Shown in pieces: positions 35,861 to 46,243 of a DNA stretch of 64,000 nt. The notes beneath the pieces are model-generated. The model was not told where the DNA came from and did no database searches. It worked only from the letters and a program-made list of their open reading frames with translations. The position numbers and the translations under genes are program-made. Origin of the DNA: Comamonadaceae bacterium. Lineage in GTDB: Bacteria; Pseudomonadota; Gammaproteobacteria; Burkholderiales; Burkholderiaceae_C. How positions within the stretch are numbered: position 1 is the first letter of the stretch; the number at the start of each line of letters is the position of its first letter. The stretch lies in assembly GCA_027488115.1 (NCBI GenBank), contig JAIYCG010000012.1, positions 42,686 through 106,685 of the forward strand. Reading direction: 5' to 3'.

Positions 35861-36511
35861 GTGTCTGAATCCCTCCTTTCACCCAAAAGAGAACGCCGCA
35901 AACAGCAACGCCCCGGTGAGTTGCTTGAAGCGGCACTCGATTTGTTTGTTGAAAAAGGCTTTGCTGCAACCAAATCAGAGGAAGTTGCGGCCAAAGCGGG
36001 GGTCTCCAAGGGAACCCTGTTTTTGTACTTTCCCAGCAAAGAAGAATTGTTCAAAGCTGTGGTTCGCGAGAATGTGGTGAGAACTGTCACAGAAGGTGCG
36101 TTGGAAGTAGCCAACTTCAAAGGCAGCAGCGCAGAACTTCTCAAAACACTGATGCTTGAATGGTGGCGCCGATATGGCTCCACCAAGGCCTCAGGCATCA
36201 CCAAATTGATCATCAGTGAAGGCAATCACTTTCCGGATCTGGCCACTTTCTACCAAGAGGAAGTCATTGACCCTGCAACTCGAATGCTCAAAGACATCCT
36301 TGAGCGGGGACGGGCTAGTGGCGAATTTTTAAATTTCAACACCGAGCACACCACCATGGTGGTGATCGCGCCCATGTTGTTTCTCATCATGTCCAAACAT
36401 GCCAACGCAATTTGTCTTTCAGGCGCTCCAACAACAAACCCTGAAAACTTCATTGCACAACACGCCGACCTCCTAGTCCGTGGACTTTCTCATTCAAACT
36501 CACTATGTTGA
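35861..36511 (+). CDS. TetR-family regulator of the adjacent RND pump
   Basis: A 216-residue regulator counted from the GTG at 35861. The N-terminal helix-turn-helix (about 15-60) contains L-L-E-A-A-L-D-L-F-V-E-K-G-F and A-K-A-G-V-S-K-G-T-L-F-L-Y-F-P-S-K-E-E-L-F, both strong TetR signatures, here quoted in two parts. The C-terminal ligand domain is not recognisable to substrate. The gene overlaps the membrane fusion gene by seven bases, so it probably represses its own operon until a drug-like ligand binds. A TTG at 35786 lies within the terminator and is not a credible start. Confidence 0.9.
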   Translation: MSESLLSPKRERRKQQRPGELLEAALDLFVEKGFAATKSEEVAAKAGVSKGTLFLYFPSKEELFKAVVRENVVRTVTEGALEVANFKGSSAELLKTLMLEWWRRYGSTKASGITKLIISEGNHFPDLATFYQEEVIDPATRMLKDILERGRASGEFLNFNTEHTTMVVIAPMLFLIMSKHANAICLSGAPTTNPENFIAQHADLLVRGLSHSNSLC

Positions 36512-37659
36512 TTTCAAAAAAATTTGCCTTTCTGATAGCCCTGGTTTCTTTAGCAGGCCTGCTCACGTTAAGCTTTCAAAAGGGATGGCTTGGCAAGCGT
36601 GCCACTGAAAGTTCGACGCTGAAGAGCAACGTCAATGTTGGCGTTGAGTTGGCAGACAGCGATGTGGCCATTGCGCAAAAAATAAGCATGACGCAGGGCC
36701 TTCCCGTCTCGGGCACCCTCAAGGCTGTTCGCAGTGCCATGGTGAAAGCTCGGGTTGCCGGTGAATTGGTCTTGCTAGAAGTGCGCGAAGGGGATGCCGT
36801 CAAAATGGGTCAAATTGTGGCCCGGGTAGACAACACCGAATATCTGGCCCGACAACGTCAAGCGCAGCAACAAGCCGAGGCTGCACGCGCCCAAGTTGAA
36901 ATGGCCCAACGTCAGTTTGACAACAACAACGCTTTGGTCAGCCAAGGCTTTATTTCCAAAACTGCGCTTGATACGTCCATCGCCAACCTCAATGGCACCA
37001 AGGCAAGCTACCAAGCAGCCATGGCAGCATTGGATATTGCCACCAAAGCATTGGATGACTGCGTTTTAAAAGCACCGCTTGCTGGTTTTGTCAGCCAACG
37101 CCTTGCGCAACCAGGTGAACGTGTGGCCCCTGAAGCTCGCATCATCGAAATCGTTGATCTCTCTCAATTAGAACTTGAAGCTACTTTGACTTCGGCAGAA
37201 GCCATGACTGTCAAAGTGGGGCAGATTGCCAAATTGAATGTTGAAGGAAGCACCGAGGAAGTTTCAGCCCAAGTTTTGCGAATCAATCCAAGCACACAAC
37301 CTGGCAGTCGAAGCGTTTTGGTTTATTTGGGACTTCAATCCCACCCTCTCTTGCGGCAGGGTGTGTTTGTTCAAGGCAGTTTGGGTACGCAAAAAGTACA
37401 AGCCATTGTGGTGCCACTTGAAAGCGTGCGGACTGACAAAACCAGACCCTATGTGCAAGCTTTGAAGGATGGCAAAGTTTTTCACATTCAGGTAGAACTT
37501 GGCGCTAAAGGTGAAGCCAATGGCAAAGCTGTGATGGCCTTGAAGGAAATCGAAGAAGGCGCTCAGATACTGGCGCCGAGTGCCGGTGCTGTCAGAGATG
37601 GTACCTTGGTGACCAGGGCACCTTCACTGCCTAAAGACAATTCAGTGTCTAAACCATAG
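36505..37659 (+). CDS. RND efflux membrane fusion protein
   Basis: A 384-residue periplasmic adaptor (HlyD/AcrA family). The N-terminal hydrophobic helix (7-24) anchors or exports it. The lipoyl half-motifs V-K-A-R-V-A-G-E-L and V-L-K-A-P-L-A-G-F-V, a helical hairpin between them rich in Ala/Gln, and a beta-barrel segment follow in the expected order. No lipobox Cys is seen. It links the inner-membrane pump with a TolC-like channel. It starts inside tetR and the pump gene begins nine bases after its stop. Confidence 0.92.
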   Translation: MLISKKFAFLIALVSLAGLLTLSFQKGWLGKRATESSTLKSNVNVGVELADSDVAIAQKISMTQGLPVSGTLKAVRSAMVKARVAGELVLLEVREGDAVKMGQIVARVDNTEYLARQRQAQQQAEAARAQVEMAQRQFDNNNALVSQGFISKTALDTSIANLNGTKASYQAAMAALDIATKALDDCVLKAPLAGFVSQRLAQPGERVAPEARIIEIVDLSQLELEATLTSAEAMTVKVGQIAKLNVEGSTEEVSAQVLRINPSTQPGSRSVLVYLGLQSHPLLRQGVFVQGSLGTQKVQAIVVPLESVRTDKTRPYVQALKDGKVFHIQVELGAKGEANGKAVMALKEIEEGAQILAPSAGAVRDGTLVTRAPSLPKDNSVSKP

Positions 37660-37668
37660 GCTCCGTGT

Positions 37669-40600
37669 ATGTGGTTTACCAAAGTCAGTCTCAAGAATCC
37701 GGTCTTCGCGACCATGATCATGCTCGTGTTTGTGGTCATGGGCTTGTTTGCATTTCAGCGTTTGAAAGTCGATCAATTTCCAAACATTGATTTTCCCGTG
37801 GTGGTCGTCCTGACCGAATACCCTGGCGCATCACCTGAAATTGTAGAGAGCGAAGTTTCCAAAAAAATTGAAGAAGGCGTGAATGCCATTGCAGGCATCA
37901 GTGCACTGACTTCGCGCAGCTATGAAAACCAATCGGTGGTGGTCATCGAGTTCCAATTGAACATGGATGGCCGAAAAGCAGCCGATGACGTGCGTGAGAA
38001 AGTTGCAGGCATTCGCGCAACCTTGCGGGATGAAGTCAAAGAGCCTCGCGTCATTCGCTTCGACCCCACCAGCAAATCCATTTGGTCTCTTGCGGTCATC
38101 CCTGAACCACAAAAGGATGCCAAAACCGTCAGCTTGGTCGAGTTAACCAACTATTCAGAGCAGATCATCAAGAAACGCCTTGAAAACGTTCGAGGTGTGG
38201 GTGCGGTCAATGTGTTGGGGGGCAGTCGAAGAGAAATCAACATTTACCTTCGGCCTGATGCCATGGAAGCCTTGGGTGTTTCAGCAGATCAAATCGCAGC
38301 GGCTGTTCGCAATGAAAATCAAGATTTGCCTGTTGGCGCTTTGCGTTCGTTCACACAAGAACGGGTCATTCAGGTTCAATCTCGCATCAAACGGCCTGAA
38401 GATTTCGCCAACATCATTGTGGCTCGCAAAGGCACCACAGCCATTCGCTTGTCGCAAGTGGCCAATGTCAACGATGGCGCGCAAGAGTTAGAAAACATGG
38501 CGCTTTACAACGGCGAAAGAACACTGATTCTGACCGTTCAAAAATCACAAGACGCCAACACCATTGAAGTGGTGGATGGCCTCCTCAACACCTTGAAAGA
38601 GTTGCGAAAACAAATTCCGCCTGGCGTTCGTCTTGAACCCGTCTCGGACGGTTCTCGCCAAATCCGAGTATCGGTCGACAATGTCCGAAGAACCCTCATT
38701 GAAGGCGCATTGCTAACCGTTCTCATTGTGTTTTTGTTTTTGAACTCATGGCGATCAACCATCATCACGGGCTTAACCCTGCCCATTTCACTCATTGGCA
38801 CTTTTTGGTTCATGAGCATCTTTGGCTTCACTGTCAATATGATCACCCTCATGGCTTTGTCTTTGTGTGTGGGCCTGCTCATTGACGATGCCATTGTGGT
38901 TCGTGAGAATATTGTTCGCCATGTGCAAATGGGGAAGAATGCCTACGACGCCGCCATGATTGGAACGCAAGAAATTGGCTTGGCAGTTTTGGCCACCACC
39001 TTGTCAATCGTCGCTGTGTTCCTGCCAATTGGCTTTATGGAAGGAATTATTGGCAAGTTCTTTCATGAGTTTGGCATCACCATCGTGGCGGCTGTTCTCA
39101 TCTCTATGTTTGTGAGCTTCACGCTGGACCCCATGCTGTCAAGTATTTGGCATGACCCTAGCATTCACAAGCATGGTAAAAATCTTCAGCCTGCCAATTT
39201 GTACGACAAAACTTTGGGCCGTGTGACGCATTGGTTTGAAATCCAAACCGATCGAATGGCCGACAAGTACCAAGCCATGTTGTCTTGGGCACTGAATCAC
39301 AAGCTCACAACCATCTTTGCGGCCTTGGCAATTTTTGTTGCCAGTATTTTCATGGTCCCACTGCTTGGCACTGAATTCGTCCCTAAGGGAGACTACTCAG
39401 AAACAACTCTGACGTTTCAAACCCCAGTCGGTACATCGTTGGAAAGCACCGCACTCAAAGCCAAACAAGTTGAAAAAATTGTTCGTGAGTTTCCTGAAGT
39501 TCAATACACCCTGACGGGCATGAACACACCCAACGCTCAAGGTAAAAACAACGCCAGCATTTACATCCGTTTGGTTGAGCGCAAAGCTCGCCAAAGAAGC
39601 GTAGAAGACTTCGCCACACAGTTGCGTGAGCGACTCACCAAAGTCGCCGGCATTACAGTGACCCACGTTGGCACTTTGGATTCTGTGGGAGGCAACAAAC
39701 AAATCGAATTTTCTCTGCAAGGTGCCGATCAGCGAGAACTCGAGCGACTGGCCCTGCAGATCATGGAAAAGGTTCGAAATATTCCGGGTCTGGTCGATTT
39801 AGATTCCAGCGTCAAGCCCAATAAACCATCCATTGCCATCAAAGTTTTGCGAGAGTCTGCTTCAGATCTCGGCTTGAGTTCTGGGCCGATTGCGGGCGCA
39901 CTGCGCACCTTGGTGGCGGGCCAAACCGTCGGCAATTGGCGCGCACCAGACGATCAAACCTACGATGTCAATGTGCGCCTTGCACCCGAATACAGAAACA
40001 GTCCTCAAGACTTAGAGCGTCTGCCGTTTAGCTTGCCATCGGCAGACGGCACTTCTCGCACCGTTCGCTTAGGGCAAATTGCGCAAGTCCAAGAGACCAC
40101 AGGTTCCAACCAAATCAACCGACGAGATTTGATGCGCGAAGTGTCGATCAATGCCAATGCCTCAAAAAGATCTGCAGGCGAAATTTCAGGTGAAATCAAA
40201 AAGATTCTGGAGTCAGTCGCTTGGCCGCCTGGTTACCGTTACCAGTTTGGTGGCTCGACCAAAAGCATGAACGAGTCATTTCAATATGCCATCACAGCGC
40301 TCATCATGGCCGTTATCTTCATCTACATGATTTTGGCCAGTCAGTTTAAGAGCTTTTTGCAGCCTCTGGCCCTGATGACAGCCTTGCCACTTACCTTGAT
40401 TGGGGTGGTCTTAGCGCTCATGGCCTTTCGGTCTGCCCTCTCCATGTTCTCTGTCATTGGTGTCGTGATGCTCATGGGCTTGGTGACCAAAAATGCAATT
40501 TTGTTGGTCGACTTTGCCATCAGAGCCCGAGACGGCAGCATTTCCGACAATGGCCAGCCGCTTGCAGGCTTGTCTAGGCACGATGCCTTGCTGATGGCGG

Positions 40601-40869
40601 CCAAAGTGCGTCTGCGTCCCATTCTGATGACCACCCTGGCCATGATTTTTGGCATGATTCCTTTGGCATTTGCCATCACCGAGGGCTCGGAGCAAAGGGC
40701 TCCGATGGGCCAAGCCGTCATTGGTGGCGTCATCACCTCCTCCTTGCTCACTCTTGTGGTCGTTCCAGTGGTTTACTGCTACATGGACGATTTGAGTGAA
40801 TTTTTAAAAAGGCTGTGGCATGGCAAGCAAAAATCAAATCCCGAAGCGAGCTTAGAAGCTAAAATGTGA
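37669..40869 (+). CDS. RND multidrug-type efflux permease (HAE1/AcrB family)
   Basis: A 1066-residue proton-driven transporter. The N-terminal membrane segment followed by P-x-I-D-F-P is typical, TM4 carries the paired acidic residues in [13 protein letters not shown] (proton relay), and the C-terminal half has [13 protein letters not shown]. Two large periplasmic loops make the pore and docking regions. Substrates are not predictable. The reading frame is intact and the stop overlaps the start region of the next gene. Confidence 0.93.
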   Translation: MWFTKVSLKNPVFATMIMLVFVVMGLFAFQRLKVDQFPNIDFPVVVVLTEYPGASPEIVESEVSKKIEEGVNAIAGISALTSRSYENQSVVVIEFQLNMDGRKAADDVREKVAGIRATLRDEVKEPRVIRFDPTSKSIWSLAVIPEPQKDAKTVSLVELTNYSEQIIKKRLENVRGVGAVNVLGGSRREINIYLRPDAMEALGVSADQIAAAVRNENQDLPVGALRSFTQERVIQVQSRIKRPEDFANIIVARKGTTAIRLSQVANVNDGAQELENMALYNGERTLILTVQKSQDANTIEVVDGLLNTLKELRKQIPPGVRLEPVSDGSRQIRVSVDNVRRTLIEGALLTVLIVFLFLNSWRSTIITGLTLPISLIGTFWFMSIFGFTVNMITLMALSLCVGLLIDDAIVVRENIVRHVQMGKNAYDAAMIGTQEIGLAVLATTLSIVAVFLPIGFMEGIIGKFFHEFGITIVAAVLISMFVSFTLDPMLSSIWHDPSIHKHGKNLQPANLYDKTLGRVTHWFEIQTDRMADKYQAMLSWALNHKLTTIFAALAIFVASIFMVPLLGTEFVPKGDYSETTLTFQTPVGTSLESTALKAKQVEKIVREFPEVQYTLTGMNTPNAQGKNNASIYIRLVERKARQRSVEDFATQLRERLTKVAGITVTHVGTLDSVGGNKQIEFSLQGADQRELERLALQIMEKVRNIPGLVDLDSSVKPNKPSIAIKVLRESASDLGLSSGPIAGALRTLVAGQTVGNWRAPDDQTYDVNVRLAPEYRNSPQDLERLPFSLPSADGTSRTVRLGQIAQVQETTGSNQINRRDLMREVSINANASKRSAGEISGEIKKILESVAWPPGYRYQFGGSTKSMNESFQYAITALIMAVIFIYMILASQFKSFLQPLALMTALPLTLIGVVLALMAFRSALSMFSVIGVVMLMGLVTKNAILLVDFAIRARDGSISDNGQPLAGLSRHDALLMAAKVRLRPILMTTLAMIFGMIPLAFAITEGSEQRAPMGQAVIGGVITSSLLTLVVVPVVYCYMDDLSEFLKRLWHGKQKSNPEASLEAKM

Positions 40870-40901
40870 TGAACAAGCATTTGATACCCCCTGGAGTAGC
40901 C

Positions 40902-41567
40902 GTGAACAATGACATCGCCCGTTTCAACATGATTGAACAACAAATCCGTCCTTGGGAAGTCTTGGATGGACAAGTTTTGTCTTTGTTGTCAGTGGTCAAA
41001 CGCGAAAACTTTGCCCCCATGGCACACAAAGCTTTGGCCTTTGCAGACATGGAAATTCCTTTGCAAAAAGACGGCGGATCTGGCCAAGTCATGCTGGCTC
41101 CCCGTGTAGAGGCTCGGTTTTTGCAAAATGCAGCCGTCAAACATACCGACAAAGTCTTGGAAATTGGCACGGGTTCTGGCTACATGGCGGCCCTGTTGGC
41201 TAGCCAAGCTGCAAGCGTACTGAGTTTCGAGTTGGACGCTGCATTGGCTCAACAGGCCAGGGCCAACCTTCAAACTGCTGGCATTCACAATGCCGAAGTT
41301 CGCCATGCAGATGGTTGTCAAGGTGCGCCTGCTGACGGGCCCTTTGATGTCATCGTGCTCAGCGGCTCTGTGGCAGAAGTGCCGCAGGTTCTTCTCAGCC
41401 AATTGAAAGTAGGTGGTCGCTTGTTGGCAGTTGTTGGCGAAGACCCCATGATGCGCGCTACAGTCATCACTCGCACTGCCGATCAACAATGGCAAACCAC
41501 AGAGCCTTGGGACACCACAGCCCCCCGCCTGTTGGGTTTTCCAGAACACCAGCGCTTTAGCTTCTAA
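40902..41567 (+). CDS. PIMT-like SAM methyltransferase (divergent active site)
   Basis: A 221-residue protein with the SAM motif V-L-E-I-G-T-G-S-G-Y (85-94) and the overall order of protein-L-isoaspartate methyltransferases. The usual P-x-x-Q-T-I-S-Q-P substrate segment is replaced by G-S-G-Q-V-M-L-A-P-R-V-E-A-R (59-72), so isoaspartate repair should not be assumed. I chose the GTG at 40902 because of the CTGGAG site five bases before it and because the conserved part begins with D-I-A-R-F-N-M. GTG 40866 and ATG 40869, overlapping the pump stop, are alternatives. The rhodanese, TolC and waaA genes follow. Confidence 0.8.
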   Translation: MNNDIARFNMIEQQIRPWEVLDGQVLSLLSVVKRENFAPMAHKALAFADMEIPLQKDGGSGQVMLAPRVEARFLQNAAVKHTDKVLEIGTGSGYMAALLASQAASVLSFELDAALAQQARANLQTAGIHNAEVRHADGCQGAPADGPFDVIVLSGSVAEVPQVLLSQLKVGGRLLAVVGEDPMMRATVITRTADQQWQTTEPWDTTAPRLLGFPEHQRFSF

Positions 41568-41647
41568 ATTGTGATTTCGAAATTTCAAGCTCTAAGTTCT
41601 GTCATTTAAAACAGTTAAATTGTCATTCCCACAAGCCAGCCAAATTT

Positions 41648-41986
41648 ATGCAACATGTTAGCCCCGCCCAATTCAATGAATGGATCGAAAAATCCTCCGA
41701 ACAGGGCCAGCCCCTGATTTTGGATGTGCGCGAAACCTGGGAATGCCAATTGGCAAGCATTGCACCTGCTGGCTGTGAAGTTCAAATCATGCCCATGCAG
41801 ACGGTGCCAGATCGCATTCAAGAACTCGATAAAAAAAGAGCCATTGCATGCTTGTGCCACCATGGCGGCCGTAGCATGCAGGTGGCCTCATTTTTAGAAC
41901 ACCACGGTTTTGAGAACATCACCAACGTCAGTGGCGGCATCCATGCTTGGTCAACCCAAGTTGATGCAAGTATTCCTGTCTACTAA
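41648..41986 (+). CDS. Single-domain rhodanese
   Basis: A 112-residue GlpE-like sulfurtransferase. D-V-R-E-T-W-E (26-32) and the active loop C-H-H-G-G-R-S with Cys70 are intact. There is no signal peptide, so it is cytoplasmic. It may transfer sulfane sulfur, but its acceptor is unknown. It sits 80 bases after the methyltransferase and 42 bases before the TolC-like gene. Confidence 0.9.
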   Translation: MQHVSPAQFNEWIEKSSEQGQPLILDVRETWECQLASIAPAGCEVQIMPMQTVPDRIQELDKKRAIACLCHHGGRSMQVASFLEHHGFENITNVSGGIHAWSTQVDASIPVY

Positions 41987-42028
41987 ATTGACTCCTCTTC
42001 TTACCGGCTATTGCCTAGAAAGCTATTT

Positions 42029-43348
42029 ATGAATTTGCGTTTTGTCCCACTCTCCTTGGCTATTTCTGCCGCTTTCGCTGGTTCAGCACAAGCGCAAAAC
42101 CTCATGTCTTTGTTCGATACGGCTCGGGGCTACGATGCCACATACAAGGCAGCACAGTATCAATACACCGCTAACTTGTCTAAGGGTGAACAAGCCAAAG
42201 CGGTTTTGCTTCCTACTGTTGGCCTAGGTGCCAATCTCAACAGAACTGAAGTAGATTTGATAGCCAACTCGCAGACTGTCAAAGCACTAAGCATGGCAGC
42301 CACCCTGAGTGCATCACATCCTCTTTATCGACCTGCCAACACCGCCATCTACCAACAAGGTATGCGCCAATTGGAATTGGCCAGTATTCAACTGAAGGCC
42401 GCAGAGCAAGACCTGATGGTTCGATTGAGTCAAGCTTACTTTGATGTGCTCATATCCCGTGAGAGCCTGGACTTTGTCAAAGCTCAAAAAATGGCTGTTG
42501 CCGAACAATTGGCAGCTGCCAAACGCAACTTTGAAGTTGGCACCTCGACAATCACCGACAGCCGAGAAGCGCAAGCTCGCTATGACTTGGTTCTGGCACA
42601 AGAAATTGCGGCAGAGAACGATTTACGCATCAAACGCCTGGCGTTGAATCAGCTGGTCGGACTGAACAACATCGAGCCCAAATCATTGTCGAGCCAGGCC
42701 AGGCTTGCCGCCCCAGAGTCATCATCGATCGACCAATGGGTGAAGCAAGCTTCAGAGTTCAACCCTACTATTCTTCAAACTCGCGCAGCCTTGGACATTG
42801 CCAAACTCGAAACCACAAGGGCTGAGGCAGGCAACAAGCCCACGCTCGATTTGGTTGCCAGTTACACACCCACTCGCTATAAAAATGGCAAGGGCATCAA
42901 CTCTTCGCAGGTGGACACAAACTCAAACAGCATCGGTTTGTCCTTTAACTTGCCCTTGTTCTCTGGTTACGCTACGCAAAATAGAATCAAAGAAACCCTT
43001 GCACTGGAAGACAAGGCTCGCTCAGACCTCGATGCGGCTGAACGCAATATTGCTCAAGCCACTCGCACTGCCTTCTTTGGTCTGCAATCTGGCATTGGAC
43101 AAGTCAATGCGCTCCAAGCTGCTGAAGCATCCAGCCAGAGTGCTTTAGATGCCAATAAATTAGGTTATCAAGTGGGCGTGCGCATCAACATTGATGTGCT
43201 CAATAGCCAGAGCCAACTGTTCCAAACCAAACGTGACTTGGCCAAGGCTCGCTACGATGTGCTCCTGGGGCAACTTAAACTGAGACAGGCCGCCGGCACG
43301 CTCAATGAAGCCGATTTGGCTTCGATCAATGCTTTGCTAAATCCTTGA
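42029..43348 (+). CDS. tolC: TolC-family outer-membrane channel
   Basis: A 439-residue TolC-type protein. The signal peptide M-N-L-R-F-V-P-L ... A-Q-A (1-20) fixes the ATG at 42029; a TTG 18 bases upstream is unlikely. Two repeated halves have long Ala/Gln-rich helices and beta segments with Y-x-x-T-I-L style blocks, and the gene ends near L-x-x-L-N-P. It would form the exit duct for the RND pump encoded upstream or for type I secretion. The symbol is used for the family; a true tolC elsewhere cannot be excluded. Confidence 0.88.
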   Translation: MNLRFVPLSLAISAAFAGSAQAQNLMSLFDTARGYDATYKAAQYQYTANLSKGEQAKAVLLPTVGLGANLNRTEVDLIANSQTVKALSMAATLSASHPLYRPANTAIYQQGMRQLELASIQLKAAEQDLMVRLSQAYFDVLISRESLDFVKAQKMAVAEQLAAAKRNFEVGTSTITDSREAQARYDLVLAQEIAAENDLRIKRLALNQLVGLNNIEPKSLSSQARLAAPESSSIDQWVKQASEFNPTILQTRAALDIAKLETTRAEAGNKPTLDLVASYTPTRYKNGKGINSSQVDTNSNSIGLSFNLPLFSGYATQNRIKETLALEDKARSDLDAAERNIAQATRTAFFGLQSGIGQVNALQAAEASSQSALDANKLGYQVGVRINIDVLNSQSQLFQTKRDLAKARYDVLLGQLKLRQAAGTLNEADLASINALLNP

Positions 43349-43361
43349 TTCAGTCTTCAAA

Positions 43362-44693
43362 TCAATTTTGATTTGCCCTTAGCAACTCGCTCACTGCCAT
43401 GACAGTGAGCTGAGTAGCTCCCCCATGTTGCCGAGCAAATTGCGCAGCATGCTTCGATTTCTGTGCTTGCAGTTGCCTGCTCTGCACTGTCTCTACGGCA
43501 ATGTGCACGGCCTCTTCCATGTCCGAGGCTCTTTGTGCAGCACCAGCATCTTCGGCTGCGTGCGAAGCTTCAGAAAAGTTGAATGTGTGAGGCCCCATGA
43601 CAATGGGGCAAGCGCATGCGGCCGCTTCAATTAAGTTTTGACCGCCTAATTTTTCAAAACTGCCGCCCAATAAAGCCACGTCTGACAAGCTGTAGTAAAG
43701 CGCCATCTCGCCAAGGCTGTCACCTAAAAAAATCACAGATGCCTTGCTTGAAAATACCTCCTTGGAATCCAGGGCCAAGCTAGGACCATCTTGCCCCCAA
43801 GTTGATCGCCTTGAAACTTTCAAGCCACTAGACTGCAACAAGCTCTCGACCTCTTCCACACGCTGTGGATGCCTTGGTACGATCAGCCAATGGACGCAGA
43901 TATTTGGATACTTTGTTGCGAATTTCTGCCACGCTGCCAACCACAAACTTTCCTCACCTTCGCGTGAACTGGCCAGCATGAGAACTGGGAGATTGGTCTT
44001 CATCCGCCAAGATTGACCCAAAGCAATCTGAGCATCATCTGGTTTGGCATCAAACTTTAAATTCCCAAAGACACCTTTCACATTCGCGCCCAGTTGAGTC
44101 AATCGAACAGCATCGTCATGTGTTTGCGCAAACACGGCACTGATTCCCGCAAAGGCAGGGGTCATCAATGAGGTCCACCGCTGAGCCTTGCGCATCGACT
44201 TCTGACTCATGCGTGCATTGACCAACATCATGGGAACGCCATGAAATTGAGCGCGCTCAATCAACTGGGGCCAAACTTCAGTCTCAAGCAGCAAACCAAT
44301 CTTTGGTTTAAATGCACGAAAAAAAAGATCTATCACGTCAGGCGAATCCCAAGGCTGCCAAACCTGTACATCACCCTCTTGCAAAAGTTTAAGCCCCTCT
44401 GCCCTGCCCGTTGCAGTGCCATTGGTTAGTAACAATTTCATGCTGGGCATAGCCTGTCTTAAACCATGAAGCAACACTGCAGCGGTTCGCGTCTCGCCTA
44501 AAGAAACTGCGTGAATCCAAATCCAATCTTGGCTTGCGCCATGGATAGCGCCATGGTTGTATTGGCCAAATCGCTCGTCAATGAACTGCCCATAAAGTGA
44601 CTCTGCTAGAGCACGTTGATTCAACTTACGCCGCAGCAATGGCTTTGCCAAGCGCATGAAAACGCCATAAACCCAAAGTGAGATGCGAGGCAT
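43362..44693 (-). CDS. waaA: 3-deoxy-D-manno-octulosonic acid transferase
   Basis: A 443-residue GT30 Kdo transferase that adds Kdo to lipid A precursor at the inner membrane. The N-terminus M-P-R-I-S-L-W-V-Y-G-V-F has a hydrophobic anchor, W-I-H-A-V-S-L-G-E-T-R carries the catalytic Glu, and the C-terminal part shows G-G-S-F-E-K-L-G-G-Q-N-L-I-E and G-P-H-T-F-N-F for CMP-Kdo binding. The ATG at 44693 gives the normal length. It is convergent with the TolC gene (12 bases) and 34 bases downstream of the mutase gene. Confidence 0.93.
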   Translation of the reverse strand: MPRISLWVYGVFMRLAKPLLRRKLNQRALAESLYGQFIDERFGQYNHGAIHGASQDWIWIHAVSLGETRTAAVLLHGLRQAMPSMKLLLTNGTATGRAEGLKLLQEGDVQVWQPWDSPDVIDLFFRAFKPKIGLLLETEVWPQLIERAQFHGVPMMLVNARMSQKSMRKAQRWTSLMTPAFAGISAVFAQTHDDAVRLTQLGANVKGVFGNLKFDAKPDDAQIALGQSWRMKTNLPVLMLASSREGEESLWLAAWQKFATKYPNICVHWLIVPRHPQRVEEVESLLQSSGLKVSRRSTWGQDGPSLALDSKEVFSSKASVIFLGDSLGEMALYYSLSDVALLGGSFEKLGGQNLIEAAACACPIVMGPHTFNFSEASHAAEDAGAAQRASDMEEAVHIAVETVQSRQLQAQKSKHAAQFARQHGGATQLTVMAVSELLRANQN

Positions 44694-44727
44694 CACGCGG
44701 TGCGTCCGACAGATTTGAAATAACAAG

Positions 44728-46131
44728 TCAATGTGCCGGACTTTGCAGACTGGCATCTGGCTTGACGGTTCTCAGCAAAGTCAGCATGTCTTTTTCAATG
44801 CGATGAAGTGCAATTTCTGTATGCCCCTCAAATCGCAAGACTAGAACAGGTGTGGTGTTTGATGCACGTATCAACCCAAAACCATCGGGCCAATCAACAC
44901 GCAAACCATCGATGGCTGAAATTTCTGCAGGGGAAGAGAAATAATTGGCAGCCACCCGCAATAGCTTGGCGGTAAGTTCGTGAGCCTCGCCTTCATTGCA
45001 CGTCACATTCAACTCGGGCGTACTGAAAGTGGTTGGCAAGGCTTTTAAAACAGCATTGGCGTCGGCGCTACGGCTTAAAATTTCTAGAAGGCGACACCCT
45101 GCATAGGTTCCATCGTCAAAGCCATACCAACGCTCTTTGAAAAAGATATGGCCACTCATTTCGCCGCCCAGCGGTGCTTCACCACCCTCGGCTTCAATTT
45201 GCTTCATCTTGGCTTTGATCAGCGAGTGCCCCGTTTTGTACATCAATGCTTTTCCACCTGCTGCGCGAATAGCTGGCGCCAATCGTTGCGAGCATTTCAC
45301 GTCAAACAAAATAGTGCCGCCTGGTACTCGACTCAGTACATCTTGTGCAAACAATTGCATTTGCCTGTCTGGGTAAATGGTTTCACCATCTTGCGTGACG
45401 ATACCCAATCGATCGCCATCGCCGTCGAAGGCAAGTCCTAGCTCAGCGCCCGAACTTTGCAAAGTCGCAATCAGATCTTTCAAGTTTTCTGGCTTGCTAG
45501 GATCTGGGTGGTGATTGGGAAAAGTGCCATCCACTTCGCTGAACAGCTCAATGACCTCGCAACCTAAAGCTCGAAAAATGCCAGGCGCACTAGCGCCGGC
45601 AATCCCGTTGCCAGAATCGACCACAATTTTCAAGGGACGGGACAACTGGATGCCAGAGACAATTCGCTCAATGTAGGCAGGCAGGATGTTCAAAGATCTG
45701 ACGAAACCACCCGCCTGAAGCTGCCAAGTTTCGATTTCAATGATGTGCTGCAATGCCTTAATTTCATCGCCGTAGACCGCCCTGCCACCCAACACCATTT
45801 TGAAACCATTGTCATCTTTAGGGTTGTGACTGCCCGTGACCTGAATGCCGCTGTCGCAAACAGTATGCGCTGCAAAATAGAGCTGCGGGGTGGTGGTGAG
45901 GCCCACATCAATGACTTCGATGCCAACAGCCACAAGGCCACGAATCAAGGCTTCGGACAAAACAGGGCCACTTAGCCGTCCATCACGGCCAACCGCTACC
46001 GTTCTCCGTCCCTCTTTCAGGGCCATGCTGCCAAAGGCTCTGCCTAGCGCTTCACCCAAGTTTTCGTCTAAATTTCGCAGATACGTACCGCGTATGTCGT
46101 AAGCCTTGAAAATGGATGCAGTGACTTGCAT
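44728..46131 (-). CDS. Phosphomannomutase/phosphoglucomutase
   Basis: A 467-residue alpha-D-phosphohexomutase of the AlgC/ManB type. The phosphoserine is Ser101 in V-T-G-S-H-N-P-K, the magnesium loop is D-G-D-G-D-R-L-G, the sugar loop is G-G-E-M-S-G-H, and the C-terminal phosphate loop has R-x-S-N-T-T-P. It converts mannose or glucose 6-phosphate to the 1-phosphate for lipopolysaccharide and exopolysaccharide sugars, consistent with waaA next to it. The start M-Q-V-T-A-S-I-F-K-A-Y-D-I-R-G at 46131 is canonical. Confidence 0.93.
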   Translation of the reverse strand: MQVTASIFKAYDIRGTYLRNLDENLGEALGRAFGSMALKEGRRTVAVGRDGRLSGPVLSEALIRGLVAVGIEVIDVGLTTTPQLYFAAHTVCDSGIQVTGSHNPKDDNGFKMVLGGRAVYGDEIKALQHIIEIETWQLQAGGFVRSLNILPAYIERIVSGIQLSRPLKIVVDSGNGIAGASAPGIFRALGCEVIELFSEVDGTFPNHHPDPSKPENLKDLIATLQSSGAELGLAFDGDGDRLGIVTQDGETIYPDRQMQLFAQDVLSRVPGGTILFDVKCSQRLAPAIRAAGGKALMYKTGHSLIKAKMKQIEAEGGEAPLGGEMSGHIFFKERWYGFDDGTYAGCRLLEILSRSADANAVLKALPTTFSTPELNVTCNEGEAHELTAKLLRVAANYFSSPAEISAIDGLRVDWPDGFGLIRASNTTPVLVLRFEGHTEIALHRIEKDMLTLLRTVKPDASLQSPAH

Positions 46132-46243
46132 AAAAAAAATAGCCTTTTGAGATGTGCCGCATGGTTTTTCAAGCACGGCCACAGATGAGCTTCTTAAGCC
46201 TCCATTGTAGGTGCGGCAAGCTCAAATCGGATACGATTGGCAC

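Noticed and set aside
41574..41583. ATTTCGAAAT palindrome
   Set aside because: Ten bases of AT-rich palindrome in a short spacer is expected by chance; no position or repeat supports an operator.
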